From: Aggregatilinea lenta
Lineage (GTDB): Bacteria > Chloroflexota > Anaerolineae > Aggregatilineales > Aggregatilineaceae
DNA: 64,000 bases
Direction: 5' to 3'
NCBI RefSeq assembly: GCF_003569045.1
Contig: NZ_BFCB01000002.1
Location: 1,531,506 to 1,595,505, forward strand
Shown: in pieces, positions 8,447 through 17,324 of the stretch
Numbering within the stretch: position 1 is the first letter of the stretch
How the letters are laid out: every line of letters starts with the position of its first letter
Notes under the pieces: generated by a model
The model's database searches: none
The model's input: the letters and a program-made list of their open reading frames with translations, nothing else
Told to the model about the DNA's origin: nothing
Made by a program: the position numbers and the translations under genes

Positions 8447-8476
8447 CGGCCCCGGCACGCTGCTGGGGCCGTTTTT
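8447..8476 (+). terminator. Rho-independent terminator after the M20 peptidase
   Basis: CGGCCCC (8447-8453) pairs with GGGGCCG (8465-8471) and is followed at once by TTTTT (8472-8476). Confidence 0.85.
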
Positions 8477-8647
8477 ACTGCACCGTCCCACGGCCACCCG
8501 ACCTATACCGGCAGTCCCTTAACTTCCTAAAACAGCCTCCCCCGCCTGCCTCATGCCGCGCCGCCGCGCGCTCCCTATACTCAAAGTAGAGACTTTCCGC
8601 GCTGCGCACTACCGCGCTTATCCACCTTCAGGAAGGGAGTTCGACTC

Positions 8648-9514
8648 ATGAAGAAGCTTCTGATCGTAGCGATTGCCATTTTATGCTTGGTTCCGGCGGG
8701 CGGCGCGTTTGCCCAGGGCGACGTGCCAGTCAAAGGGGACGCCGAGTCTGACGCGCTGAGCGTGGTGCAGCAGTTCGTCGAGTCGCATGACAACAGTCTG
8801 CTGGCGGATAACGTGCAGTTCGTGGACGAGGCCCGGCTGGAAGCCACCGAAGGCCGCGACGACGTCCTGAGCACCACATCCAGCTTCTACGGCCAGGAAT
8901 CCGACGGCTGGCAGGTGATCCCGACACAGTACGTCGTGGCCGACGATACGGTCGTGCTGGAGTTCCATCTCAGTGTAAGTGAAGACGCGGCGGACGACTC
9001 GCTGGCGGCCTATGCGGGCGCGACGGCCCCAATGGTGGACGTGTACACGGTCACTGATGGGCAGATCACCTCGATCCGCCGTTACTACCACCTGGGCGCA
9101 CTCGAAAACTCGATCGGCATGACCGGCGCGCCGGGTCTGGGCAGCGCCGCGGTGCCGGGCGCAGAGCCGATGAATGTGGGCGACATGACGGGCGACTTCA
9201 ACGCGTGGGTCGGGCAGACAGTCACCGTCAACGGCACGGTGAGCCAGGTGCTGAACGAGCGCGCGATTGAGATCGTCAGCGGCGGCGACCTGTTGAGCGA
9301 CGTGGACAAGGCGCTGGTGTTGAGCAGCCCCGACGGGCCGAGCTTCGCGGACTTCGACGAGGACGCGCTGGTCCAGGTGACAGGCACCGTGCGCGCGTAC
9401 GATCAGGCCGCGCTGCAGGACGAGGTCGGCTTCGGGCTGCCGGAGGATCTGTTTGGCTCGTATGCGGACAACGCCGTGATCGTGGCAGTTGAGGCGGTCG
9501 AACGGGCGGAGTAA
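8648..9514 (+). CDS. Secreted two-domain protein (SnoaL/NTF2-like plus OB-like domain)
   Basis: 288 residues. A signal peptide (1-22, cut after AFA) is followed by a segment at about 35-160 with the look of an NTF2/SnoaL cone (a GRDDVLS-type turn and alternating strands ending QITSIRRYYH), then a small beta domain (about 175-285) with VGQTVTVNGTVSQV and ALVQVTGTVRA repeats reminiscent of OB-fold nucleic-acid or oligosaccharide binding domains. No enzyme motif is present. The SD AGGAAGGGAG lies well placed before ATG 8648. The family is unknown; extracytoplasmic location is firm, domain names are tentative. Confidence 0.7.
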   Translation: MKKLLIVAIAILCLVPAGGAFAQGDVPVKGDAESDALSVVQQFVESHDNSLLADNVQFVDEARLEATEGRDDVLSTTSSFYGQESDGWQVIPTQYVVADDTVVLEFHLSVSEDAADDSLAAYAGATAPMVDVYTVTDGQITSIRRYYHLGALENSIGMTGAPGLGSAAVPGAEPMNVGDMTGDFNAWVGQTVTVNGTVSQVLNERAIEIVSGGDLLSDVDKALVLSSPDGPSFADFDEDALVQVTGTVRAYDQAALQDEVGFGLPEDLFGSYADNAVIVAVEAVERAE

Positions 9515-9857
9515 GCCCGTTCACGAAAACACCTGGTAAGGGCGTATAGCAATACGTCCCTGTTTGTTCGTACCGGGGTGGATTATCGGCCTTACCTCAC
9601 CCCCGGCCCCGGAAAAGCAGCCGTTAGCCGTTAGCTTTTAGCGGTTAGCCAAGAGCAAAGGTAAGAGCAAGAGCAAACGCGACCTCACCCCCCGGCCCCT
9701 CTCCAGTCGGGGCTGGAGAGGGGAGACAAGCAAGTATCCGGCGGGTTTATGGGGGCGGGTTTGCAACCCGTACGCATTAAGTTAAGCCCTTTCGAGGGGA
9801 AAATGGAATCGCGTGTTTTGCGTAGGGGCGATGCAAGCATCGCCCCTACGCAGCGGT
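9515..9857. repeat. Intergenic repeat cluster (GGTTAGC, CCTCACC hairpin, GTAGGGGCG palindrome)
   Basis: No gene is supported in these 343 bases. In order there are: GGGCGTATAGCAATACGTCCC (9540-9560); a TTAGC-rich stretch (about 9623-9650); a complete CCTCACC hairpin repeat (9681-9732) with the stem CCCCTCTCCAG/CTGGAGAGGGG; GGGCGGGTTTGCAACCCG; and a 14+2+14 palindrome (9821-9850). This is the fullest copy of the modular repeat that recurs across the window. Confidence 0.8.
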
Positions 9858-10355
9858 TTACCCATCCACGCCGGTTGCGCTGTCGTAGATCACGTCCAGG
9901 CTGGTTTCCGCCGCGACGCTGCCGTCCTGCGCGCTGGTGAAGAACGCGTGGATCTGGCCCGGCGTGCCCGCACTGACCTGCACCGACATCGACACCTCCC
10001 ACGTGCCCACCTGCCCCATGTCGCCGAGCGCGGTCGTCACCGCCTGCTGGAGCACGTTGCCGCCGGCGTCGAGCGCCTGCACGATCACGTTGTTTTCGAA
10101 GCTGCCGCGCTGTGCCCCGATCACCGTGAAGCCGGACGCATCCACCACGGCAGGGCCGCCGTCTGCGGCGGTGGGTGTTGTGATCGTGATAAACAGGTCG
10201 CCCGGTTCCGTGCCGTCTGTGCCCAGTGTCGGTGCGGGATTGAGGCCCTGCGGCGTGGTCGTCGCGGTCTCGCCCACCGTCATATTGCATCCGGCGAGAG
10301 CCGCAGCCAGGACTGCCAGAACCAGCACGGCGAAGCGGGAGTGAAGTGCGCTCAT
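9858..10355 (-). CDS. Lipoprotein with Gmad2 immunoglobulin-like domain
   Basis: 165 residues from ATG 10355. A lipobox (AALAGC, Cys about 23) gives a lipid-anchored extracytoplasmic product. Residues about 65-160 (GFTVIGAQRGSFENNVIVQAL and GTWEVSMSV) match the Gmad2 immunoglobulin-like domain found in spore germination and other envelope proteins. No catalytic site. The alternative upstream ATG (10388) would displace the signal peptide. Probably transcribed alone; it stops seven bases from a perfect 30-base palindrome. Confidence 0.75.
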   Translation of the reverse strand: MSALHSRFAVLVLAVLAAALAGCNMTVGETATTTPQGLNPAPTLGTDGTEPGDLFITITTPTAADGGPAVVDASGFTVIGAQRGSFENNVIVQALDAGGNVLQQAVTTALGDMGQVGTWEVSMSVQVSAGTPGQIHAFFTSAQDGSVAAETSLDVIYDSATGVDG

Positions 10356-10426
10356 CGTCACGCCTTTCGGGTCTGCACGCACCCACATGGAGCGGCGCGC
10401 AGTTAATTTGCAGTGTTGGGATTATA

Positions 10427-11788
10427 TCAATCCGGGAGTGTCACAGGCTGCACGGTGGGCACAGGCGTAGGGGAAACGGTGATCCCGGCGGCGGCGCGGG
10501 CCGCGTCCAGCGCGGCCAGGAGATCGGCACGCGTGGTGATGCCGCGCATTGTATCCAGCCACGCATGCAGGTCCGGGTTAAGCGCCAGCAGCTCCTCGAC
10601 CGCCGGGCCGATGGGGTCCGTACCGCCTGCGCCGGGGCCTCCCTGATAGCCGCCGTGGAACGCGAAGTACGCCTGGTTCAGCTTGCGGATCGCGTATCCG
10701 TGCGCGACGAACACCTGCCGCTGGGCCTCCATGTACGCCTCCGCTTCGTCCACGTGCCCTGCCACCAGCAGCGCGTCCACGTGCACGCGCGTCTCGTTCA
10801 TGGTCGCGTAGAAGTCGAAGCCGGTCACCTCGTCCGGCACGGTTTCGACCGGGTCCAGGTACGAGGGATAGACGGGCAGCGGCTGGTCGGGGTAATAGCG
10901 CGCCAGCACCCGCAGCGCGATTGCACGCCCGAAGTCGGTCGCCACCGTCTCGTTGATGATGCGCGTTTCGGGCAAGAGGGAATATTCCAGACCGAGCGGC
11001 CCGGCCAGCAGGTACAGGTGCGACCATTCGTGCGCGGTGATCTCAATCGCCTGTGCCAACGAACTGGTTTCGACGATCATGCTCGGATAGAGGCTCAGCC
11101 CGCCCAGCGGCTCGATAATGGAGGACACGTCCAACCGGGCGTCGATCGCGGATTCGATGTCCGCGCGCTGCTCGACGGGGATCGGGTTCAGCTCCACCTG
11201 GACGGCCATCTCGATCCGGTCGCGCGGGGAGACGATCAGCAGCGTCGGCAGCGGCGTCATGTGCATCGAGACGGGCGGCAGCACCTGCCCCAGCAGCGCG
11301 AAGCCTTCATCGGCCAGCACCGCCGACACCTGATCTTCGAGGATGGCTTCGGCCAGCGGCTGGTCGGCCTCCAGTCGCGCGCGCAAGCGGTCGCGCTGCG
11401 CGGACAGCCCCGCGCTGAACGCCGCCGGATCGGCCACGGCAGGGTCAGCGTAGATGCGCTCGATCTGCGCTTCGATGACCTGCACCTGGGCCAGCGTGGT
11501 CAGGTAGGCGGTGAGCGTGGCCGTGCCGGTGTCCCCGTCAAGGTAGGGCTGCACGCCGAGCAGGTCCTGCGTCAGCTTGCCCCACAGCGCCTCAGCTTCC
11601 CAGCTCACGAAGTCGTAGACGTCGTCACGCACGAAGGGCATCACGCGCCCGCGCAGGGAGCGATCCAGTTCCTGGCCCGTGCCGAGGATCAGCACCAGCA
11701 GCACCGCCGCCGCCAGCCACACGGCGAGCCTAACGGCCCGGCGCAGCCCCCGCCAGGCGCGCCACCAGAACGATCGCAAAGGAGACAT
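10427..11788 (-). CDS. Membrane-anchored gluzincin-like zinc metalloprotease, family unassigned
   Basis: 453 residues. One TM helix (about 20-38) is followed by an extracytoplasmic domain. AHEWSHL supplies HExxH (H253, E254, H257) and NETVATD supplies a glutamate 26 residues after the motif (E280), as in gluzincin proteases. The middle of the protein is helical and the C-terminus ends in a short Thr/Pro tail. It is last in the minus-strand run with ccmA and ccmB (41 bases after ccmB), so it may serve cytochrome or membrane protein maturation; that is inference from position. ATG 11788 (SD GGAG, 11 bases) is preferred to GTG 11797, which lies too close to the SD. Confidence 0.65.
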   Translation of the reverse strand: MSPLRSFWWRAWRGLRRAVRLAVWLAAAVLLVLILGTGQELDRSLRGRVMPFVRDDVYDFVSWEAEALWGKLTQDLLGVQPYLDGDTGTATLTAYLTTLAQVQVIEAQIERIYADPAVADPAAFSAGLSAQRDRLRARLEADQPLAEAILEDQVSAVLADEGFALLGQVLPPVSMHMTPLPTLLIVSPRDRIEMAVQVELNPIPVEQRADIESAIDARLDVSSIIEPLGGLSLYPSMIVETSSLAQAIEITAHEWSHLYLLAGPLGLEYSLLPETRIINETVATDFGRAIALRVLARYYPDQPLPVYPSYLDPVETVPDEVTGFDFYATMNETRVHVDALLVAGHVDEAEAYMEAQRQVFVAHGYAIRKLNQAYFAFHGGYQGGPGAGGTDPIGPAVEELLALNPDLHAWLDTMRGITTRADLLAALDAARAAAGITVSPTPVPTVQPVTLPD

Positions 11789-11829
11789 CAGCGGCACAAC
11801 TCCGGCGGCGGATCAGGCGATCCGCCCCG

Positions 11830-12588
11830 TCATTCCTCCACGACGTAATCGAACAGCATGTACGCCGCGACTATAAACAGCAAATCCGCCACTGCCAGCC
11901 AGCGCACCCAGGGCATCCACTCGGACGTGGGCATTTCGTTGAGGATCGCGGTCGTCGCGCGGACGGACGGCATCAGCACGGGCAGCACGGCGGGCATCAG
12001 CACGATCGGCAGCAGGGCTTCGCGCGCGCGGGCGTGCACGGTCATGCTGCTCAGCAGCGTGCCGATGGTGGTGAATCCGAGCGTGCCCAGCAGCACGATC
12101 AGCACGATCAGCGGCTTGACCATCGTGATGTTGAACAGCACGGTCAGCAGCACCAGCAGCATCAGGCTGACGACCCACACGAACAACAAATTGCCGATCA
12201 TCTTGCCGAAGAACAACGCGCTGCGCTGGATGGGCGCGAGCAGCAGCGCGTCCAGCGAGCCGCGATCCTTTTCGGCGGCGAGGCTGCGACCCAGGCCGAG
12301 CAGCCCGGCGAAGATGACCGTCACCCACAGCACACCCGCGACGATGTTCTGCCGCGCGCTGGCGTTCAGCTCCATCGCCAGACTGAAGACCATCACGGTC
12401 ATCAGCGTGAACAGCAGCATCGAATTGACCATTTCGCGCGAGCGAACCTCGGCGCGCAGGTCCTTCCACACGATCGCGCCCACCGCGCGCCAGTACGGCG
12501 TGACGGGCACACGCGGCGCAGCCTGCACGGGGGCGGGCCGTGCGGCGGGATCCTGAGCGCGCGTACGCTCCTCGGTGCTGGCGCTCAT
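11830..12588 (-). CDS. ccmB: Haem exporter permease CcmB
   Basis: 252 residues with six hydrophobic segments (about 52-230). The segment LGRSLAAEKDRGSLDALLLAP is characteristic of CcmB. With CcmA it forms the ABC transporter that drives release of haem-loaded CcmE in System I cytochrome c maturation. The ATG overlaps the ccmA stop as ATGA (12585-12588), so the two are translationally coupled. The Ala/Pro-rich N-terminus of about 30 residues is longer than in the proteobacterial protein. Confidence 0.93.
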   Translation of the reverse strand: MSASTEERTRAQDPAARPAPVQAAPRVPVTPYWRAVGAIVWKDLRAEVRSREMVNSMLLFTLMTVMVFSLAMELNASARQNIVAGVLWVTVIFAGLLGLGRSLAAEKDRGSLDALLLAPIQRSALFFGKMIGNLLFVWVVSLMLLVLLTVLFNITMVKPLIVLIVLLGTLGFTTIGTLLSSMTVHARAREALLPIVLMPAVLPVLMPSVRATTAILNEMPTSEWMPWVRWLAVADLLFIVAAYMLFDYVVEE

Positions 12589-13328
12589 CGGGCCGTCACC
12601 GCGCCGGTGACGTCGGCGTACAGATCGCCCAGGTCGTCGCGGTGCAGCGTGCGGCACGGCGCGTCAAACGCGATCTTGCCCCGGCTGAGGATGGCGATCC
12701 GGTCCGCGAGGGCGTGCCCGCGCCACAGGTCGTGCGTGGTCATGATCACCGTGCGCCCGGTGACGGCCACCTCGCGCAGCAGATCGTCCAGCAGCGCCGC
12801 TGCGTCCTGATCCAGGCCGGTGTACGGCTCGTCAAGCAGCAGCACCGCCGGGTCGTGCAGGATGGCGCGCGCGATGGCGAGCCGCTGCTGCATGCCCCGG
12901 CTGAAGGTGTGCACCACGTCGCGCGCGCGGCGCCCCAGGCCCACCCGGCGCAGCAGCGCGTCGATGCGCTCCCGCTGTTCGTCGGGGGGGATTCCATAGA
13001 GGCGGGCAAAAAACAACAGGTTCTCCTCGGCAGTCAGCGTGTCGTACAGCAGCGGCAGGTGGCTGACCACGCCGAGCTGCGCGCGCACCTGCCCCGCCTC
13101 GTCGGGCAGATCCCAGCCGCCCACCCGCACGATGCCCGCCGTCGGGCGTGCCAGGGCGCTGGTGATGCGCAGAAATGTCGATTTACCGGAGCCGTTCGGG
13201 CCGAACAGCGCCAGGAACTCGCCACGCTGTACCTCCAGATCCAGCCCGCGCAGCACGGCGTTATAGCCGAAGATCTTGGTCAGCCCGACGGCCTCGATCA
13301 TGGGACGAGCGGCCTCATACTCAGGCAT
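12585..13328 (-). CDS. ccmA: Haem exporter ATP-binding protein CcmA
   Basis: 247 residues. Walker A GPNGSGKST (about 43-51), ABC signature FSRGMQQR, Walker B VLLLDEP and switch His in TTHD are all intact. It is the ATPase partner of CcmB. Its start overlaps the end of the upstream cytochrome gene by eight bases, and its stop overlaps the ccmB start by four. The C-terminal tail after the H-loop is typical of CcmA. Confidence 0.93.
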   Translation of the reverse strand: MPEYEAARPMIEAVGLTKIFGYNAVLRGLDLEVQRGEFLALFGPNGSGKSTFLRITSALARPTAGIVRVGGWDLPDEAGQVRAQLGVVSHLPLLYDTLTAEENLLFFARLYGIPPDEQRERIDALLRRVGLGRRARDVVHTFSRGMQQRLAIARAILHDPAVLLLDEPYTGLDQDAAALLDDLLREVAVTGRTVIMTTHDLWRGHALADRIAILSRGKIAFDAPCRTLHRDDLGDLYADVTGAVTAR

Positions 13329-15261
13329 TCTCGTCGTCCATGAGCGGGATCAGGCGCTCCTTGAGCGCTTCACGCAGGTCCAGGTACGTCTCCTCGTCCA
13401 GCTCGCCCGCCGCGTAAGCGTCGTCCAGTGCAGCCAGCGCGTGGAGCAGATCGTCCTTCGTCGCGCGCGGACCGGGCATGCGCCACTGCGTCTCGGCAGC
13501 CTCGGCCACCGGCACGACCGGCGCGGCAGCGCGCTGCCGCCACCACAGAATGCCGCCCATCACGATCACGGCCAGCCCCGCGCCCGCGAACAGGTATGGC
13601 AGCGGGTTCGAGCCGCTGGTATCGGACTGGGCGCTGGGATTCATCAAGTCCACGGTATAGGTGGGGCGGCCCGTGAGCGTGAAGACCAACCGCTGGTCTT
13701 CACCGAGCGGCTGGAGCAGATCGTAGGCTTTGATCAGCGTGCGATCGTCCGAGTCCACGCTGTCGCTGGGGTTCAGCTCCTCGACCTGCAGCCCGCCGGA
13801 CAGCACGTGATAGCGGAACTCGCCGTCCGCGTCGAACTGATCGCTCTCGAAATCGACCGTGTCGTTGGGCAGCAGCACCGAGGCGTCGATCACCGGGTAG
13901 CCGAACGACTGGTCGAGCACGGCTTCGCTGTCGTACGGCAGGTAGTACAGGATCGTGATCGTGTGGCGCTGGTCAGGACGCAGCGGCCACGTGTCCTGTA
14001 CGACCGGGATCTGGTTGTCGATCATCTCAACCTGATAGCGGTCGCTGCCCTCGGACTGCATCGGCTGAATGCCGAACGAGCCAACCGGCAGTTCGACCTC
14101 GACCGCAATCGGCCACCCACGCTCGGCCATGACGTCCGACGCGACGATCCTGTCGCCGGTGTTGACCAGCTCCAGGTCAAGCCGGACTTCCAGCCCGAAC
14201 TCGTTAATCGGCGCATAGTTGACCAGAATGCGCGCCATCGAGATCGCCACGCTGCTGCGGTCGGCGGTGCGCTCGTAGACGGTGATATCCGCGTCCACTT
14301 CCGTCTCGTCACCCTGAATGGCGGGCGTCTGCGCGCCCTGCGGCACATCGGCGTAGTCGGTGCGCACGAGGTAGAGGAAGCCCTCGCCGCGCGCCACGTC
14401 CTCGAACGCATACGCACCGTCGCCGTCGCACGTCGCGTCGTAAATGCCGACTACCGTGCCGCGCGGATCGAGCGCGTACAGCTCGACGGGCTGGTCGGCG
14501 GGAATCGGCGCGCCGCCGTCCGTGCCCTGAATGAGCTGGCCGCGCACGGTCAGCGTGCCGTTGGTCGCGCTGGGCGAGGCGGTCAGGATCGCGTGCGGGT
14601 CATCGCCGCTGCTGGCAGCGGGGGACGCGGTCAGCGCGGCGTGCGGATTGTCCGTAGGTGATGCACCGCTCTGCGCGCTACTATCTGCGCCACTGTCCGC
14701 ACTGCTTTGGGCGGCGTTCGCGGCGTCCATCATCGCCTGGGGCGTAAATTCCTTGATGAAGACGATCAGGTCGGCCAGATCCTGCTCGGTGAGCTTCGCG
14801 CCGAAGTCCTTGGGCATGATGTCGTCGTAGCCCTCGACCACGTACGCGCTGGGGTCCACGATGGACTGGTGCAGGTACTCGTCCGCCGACAGCCCTTCGA
14901 CGCGCGTCCCGGCCTCGTCGCGCATAGCGGCCAGCGACGGGCCAACGCCCGCATCCGCGCCATGGCACGACGCGCATTCCTGCAAATAAAGCTGCGTCCC
15001 GTGGTCGAAGTCGCCAGTGAGCACCGTCCCGGCCCCGGCGGACTCGCCCGTCGCATCGGGGGCAGCGGCCTGTTCCGTACCAGCGGCGGGCAGCGCGGCG
15101 AGTGCGGTTGGCAGCACGCCGGTCGCCGTGGGCGGGGCCTGGACTTCAACTTCTTGCACGATGTCCGGCTCGCCGGACAGGTTCAGACCGCAGGCGCTCA
15201 GCGCGAGCGCCGCGACGATCAGTGGAAAGAACCAGCGGAGGGGTTTCGACACGTGTGACAT
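13321..15261 (-). CDS. Lipoprotein c-type cytochrome with C-terminal TM and cytoplasmic tail
   Basis: 646 residues. A lipobox (LALSAC, Cys24) gives a lipid anchor. One haem site is C96-A-S-C99-H100 with a likely distal Met in DIMPKDF. A Ser/Ala-rich linker leads to a large beta-rich region (about 235-560) and a TM helix (about 568-588), then a charged coiled tail (about 605-646). It overlaps ccmA by eight bases, so haem transport and this cytochrome are expressed together. Electron partner unknown. ATG 15261 gives the lipoprotein signal; ATG 15321 would add 20 residues that hide it. Confidence 0.82.
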   Translation of the reverse strand: MSHVSKPLRWFFPLIVAALALSACGLNLSGEPDIVQEVEVQAPPTATGVLPTALAALPAAGTEQAAAPDATGESAGAGTVLTGDFDHGTQLYLQECASCHGADAGVGPSLAAMRDEAGTRVEGLSADEYLHQSIVDPSAYVVEGYDDIMPKDFGAKLTEQDLADLIVFIKEFTPQAMMDAANAAQSSADSGADSSAQSGASPTDNPHAALTASPAASSGDDPHAILTASPSATNGTLTVRGQLIQGTDGGAPIPADQPVELYALDPRGTVVGIYDATCDGDGAYAFEDVARGEGFLYLVRTDYADVPQGAQTPAIQGDETEVDADITVYERTADRSSVAISMARILVNYAPINEFGLEVRLDLELVNTGDRIVASDVMAERGWPIAVEVELPVGSFGIQPMQSEGSDRYQVEMIDNQIPVVQDTWPLRPDQRHTITILYYLPYDSEAVLDQSFGYPVIDASVLLPNDTVDFESDQFDADGEFRYHVLSGGLQVEELNPSDSVDSDDRTLIKAYDLLQPLGEDQRLVFTLTGRPTYTVDLMNPSAQSDTSGSNPLPYLFAGAGLAVIVMGGILWWRQRAAAPVVPVAEAAETQWRMPGPRATKDDLLHALAALDDAYAAGELDEETYLDLREALKERLIPLMDDENA

Positions 15262-15354
15262 ACGATAACGATATTCCTCAATCCAAACGGCGAGATCACG
15301 GGTATCATTCAGGACGGCCAACGGGCGATCACATTGTGCCCGGCAGCCGCCGCA

Positions 15355-15723
15355 TCAGCCGGTTTTGCGATAGGTGCTGACCAGCGCTTCGAGGCGCGCA
15401 TCCTGGTTGGCGATTTCGGCTTCGATGGCGTCGATGCGCTGCGTGACCGCCACCGCCAGCCGGATCAAATCGATCCGCTGCGCTTCGTACGTGCCCTCGG
15501 GCAGCTTGTCCATGTCATAGTCCAGATCCAGCTCGCGGATCGCGCGCAGCACGCGGATCTTCTCCGTCCAGAGCGTCTCAAGCGCCTGGTTCTGTCGCGC
15601 GGTGCCGTGGCGCTGGCTCGGCGCGGGTACGGACTGGGGGATGCGTTGAAACAGCGGAAACAAGATAATACTGCCCACCGCCCCGGTGAACAGTATCGCT
15701 AAGATCCAAAATCCTGATGACAT
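15355..15723 (-). CDS. CcmI-like membrane protein
   Basis: 122 residues: one N-terminal TM helix (about 4-24) and a helical cytoplasmic part with ALETLWTEKIRVLRAIRELD and DYDMDKLPEGTYEAQR. That pattern is common in short proteins placed next to cytochrome c maturation genes and named CcmI-like in bacteria lacking the long proteobacterial CcmI. It precedes the cytochrome/ccmAB run and follows ccmFHG across a repeat-filled spacer. A scaffold role in apocytochrome delivery is inference. Confidence 0.6.
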   Translation of the reverse strand: MSSGFWILAILFTGAVGSIILFPLFQRIPQSVPAPSQRHGTARQNQALETLWTEKIRVLRAIRELDLDYDMDKLPEGTYEAQRIDLIRLAVAVTQRIDAIEAEIANQDARLEALVSTYRKTG

Positions 15724-16116
15724 CGACTCTCTTCACTTGGTGCGGCCCATGCAAGGTATTTCGCGGGTGGGGCCGTCGTAATCGATGACTGCGGCCAGTG
15801 TAACGACCTCACCCCCGGCCCCTCTCCAATCAAGTCGGAAAGGGGAGACAAATCATGATCCGTAGTAGGGCAAGCCCCACCCGGCGTTTCTCTCAACGGG
15901 CGGAGCAAGCTCCGCTCCTACGTTCATCCCAAACGCAACGGTTTTGTAGGGGTGGGTTTCAAACCCCGCCTTTACCGCCGCTAAGTAAACCTCTGAAAAG
16001 GTTTCACAAAAAGCACCTCACCCCTGGCCCCTCTCCAATCGGATTGGAGAGGGGAAAAGAGGCCGGGGATCACGGGGGTGCGGTGCTCAGATCACCTCAC
16101 CCCATATGCCCCACCT
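15724..16116. repeat. Repeat-filled spacer with two CCTCACC hairpin repeats
   Basis: No gene is supported here. One copy of the hairpin repeat lies at 15805-15850 (stem partly decayed: CCAATCAAGTCGG) and a second at 16013-16056 (CCCCTCTCCAATC/GATTGGAGAGGGG). Between them are GGGCGGAGCAAGCTCCGCTCC and GTAGGGGTGGGTTTCAAACCCC palindromes and a small AAACCT/AGGTTT hairpin. It separates two halves of the cytochrome maturation cluster. Confidence 0.75.
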
Positions 16117-16764
16117 TTAACTGCTCAGCGCGCGCTCGATCTCGGCCCTCAGGTCGCTCTCGCGCGGTTCGGCCAGGAAGTGGCGGACCACCTCGCCGTT
16201 CTTGTCGATCACAAACGTCTCAGGGATGCCGGTGATGCGGTACGCATCCTCGATGTGGCCCCCCTGGTCGGGCGCGTTGGGGTACGAAATGCCGTACTGC
16301 GCCATGTAGTCGCGCGCGTCGCCTTCGATGTCGTCGGTATTGATGCCCAGGAACACCACGCCCTGGTCGCGGTACGACTGCCAGGTGCGCTCCAGCATGG
16401 GCGCTTCCGTGCGGCAGGGTACGCAGTAACTCGCCCAGAAGTTGATCACCACCGGCTGGCCCTTGAGATCGGCCAGGGAGAACGTCTCGCCGCTGCGGTC
16501 CAGCGAGCTGGATTCGAACACGGTGATCTTGAAATCGGGCGCTGGGCCGGAGGTCACGGTCGAGAGGCTGCGCTGGTATAAGGCATAGCCGATCACGACC
16601 AACAGGCCCACCAGTAGCAAGATTGCCGTCACGCCAAACGCGGAGATCCGCTGCTGCACCGGCTCCTCAGCCGGAGCGTGGCGCTCGCCGGAAGCCTCTT
16701 GCAGCCATTCCGGCAGGTCAGCCGATCCGGTGCCGGGCGCATCCATCGTGCGGTCTTCGTTCAT
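16117..16764 (-). CDS. ccmG: Thiol-disulfide oxidoreductase CcmG/ResA-like
   Basis: 215 residues. A cytoplasmic N-terminus and one TM helix (about 41-62) precede a periplasmic-type thioredoxin fold with active site WASYC114-V-P-C117 and the cis-proline loop GIPET. It would reduce apocytochrome CxxCH cysteines before haem ligation. The start overlaps the ccmH stop as ATGA (16761-16764), which supports the ccm assignment over a general TlpA. ATG at residue 7 is an alternative start. Confidence 0.87.
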   Translation of the reverse strand: MNEDRTMDAPGTGSADLPEWLQEASGERHAPAEEPVQQRISAFGVTAILLLVGLLVVIGYALYQRSLSTVTSGPAPDFKITVFESSSLDRSGETFSLADLKGQPVVINFWASYCVPCRTEAPMLERTWQSYRDQGVVFLGINTDDIEGDARDYMAQYGISYPNAPDQGGHIEDAYRITGIPETFVIDKNGEVVRHFLAEPRESDLRAEIERALSS

Positions 16765-17321
16765 CGCTCAAGCCCTTCCAGGTCACGTTGTATACGGTCG
16801 AGAGTGAGGGGATCGAGGTCGTCGGGCACGGGCCGGGTCGTCAGGCGCGTCGAGGACCGGCGCACCACCTGTCCCGGTTGGCGCCCACGCTGGCGCAGGC
16901 GCATCATCTGGAACAGGCCCAGCCCGGCCAGCACAAACGCAATCACAAACGGCACGGCGTAGGCCAGCCAGCGGTCGCCTTCGCTGCGCGGCAGCGAAGC
17001 CACATCCGCGCCATAACGCTCCACAAAGTAATCGAGGATCTCGTCTTCAGAGCGCCCCAGGCTGATCAGGCGTCCGATCTCCTGCCGCCAGTTGCGGCAG
17101 GCGACGCTCTCGCACTCGTCCAGCGGAATGCCCTCGCACACGTCGCAGTACATCTTGTGCGCGATGGCGTTCACCTGATCCCAGGTCACGCCTTCGGGCA
17201 GCGTCTCGCCGCCCTGCGCGCGGACGGGCTGTGCCGAGGGAAGCAGCGCCGCGCCGAGCACCAGCACGATCGCAAGTGCGGCGAGGCTGCCTTGAAACAG
17301 ACGGTGGCTAAGCCGGTTCAT
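16761..17321 (-). CDS. ccmH: Cytochrome c biogenesis protein CcmH
   Basis: 186 residues. Signal or anchor helix (about 10-33), then the CcmH domain with redox pair C59-D-V-C62 and two further cysteines (C70, C75) in the pattern EGIPLDECESVACRNW, then a TM helix (about 119-140) and a basic tail. It shuttles electrons from CcmG to apocytochrome. It sits three bases downstream of ccmF and overlaps ccmG. Presence of CcmH beside a Cys-type CcmE (22191) is unusual. Confidence 0.88.
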   Translation of the reverse strand: MNRLSHRLFQGSLAALAIVLVLGAALLPSAQPVRAQGGETLPEGVTWDQVNAIAHKMYCDVCEGIPLDECESVACRNWRQEIGRLISLGRSEDEILDYFVERYGADVASLPRSEGDRWLAYAVPFVIAFVLAGLGLFQMMRLRQRGRQPGQVVRRSSTRLTTRPVPDDLDPLTLDRIQRDLEGLER

Positions 17322-17324
17322 ACG

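Noticed and set aside
10346-11848. Plus-strand open frame of 500 codons opposite the metalloprotease
   Set aside because: Antisense shadow with no domain; the minus strand has a TM helix, HExxH and a proper start.
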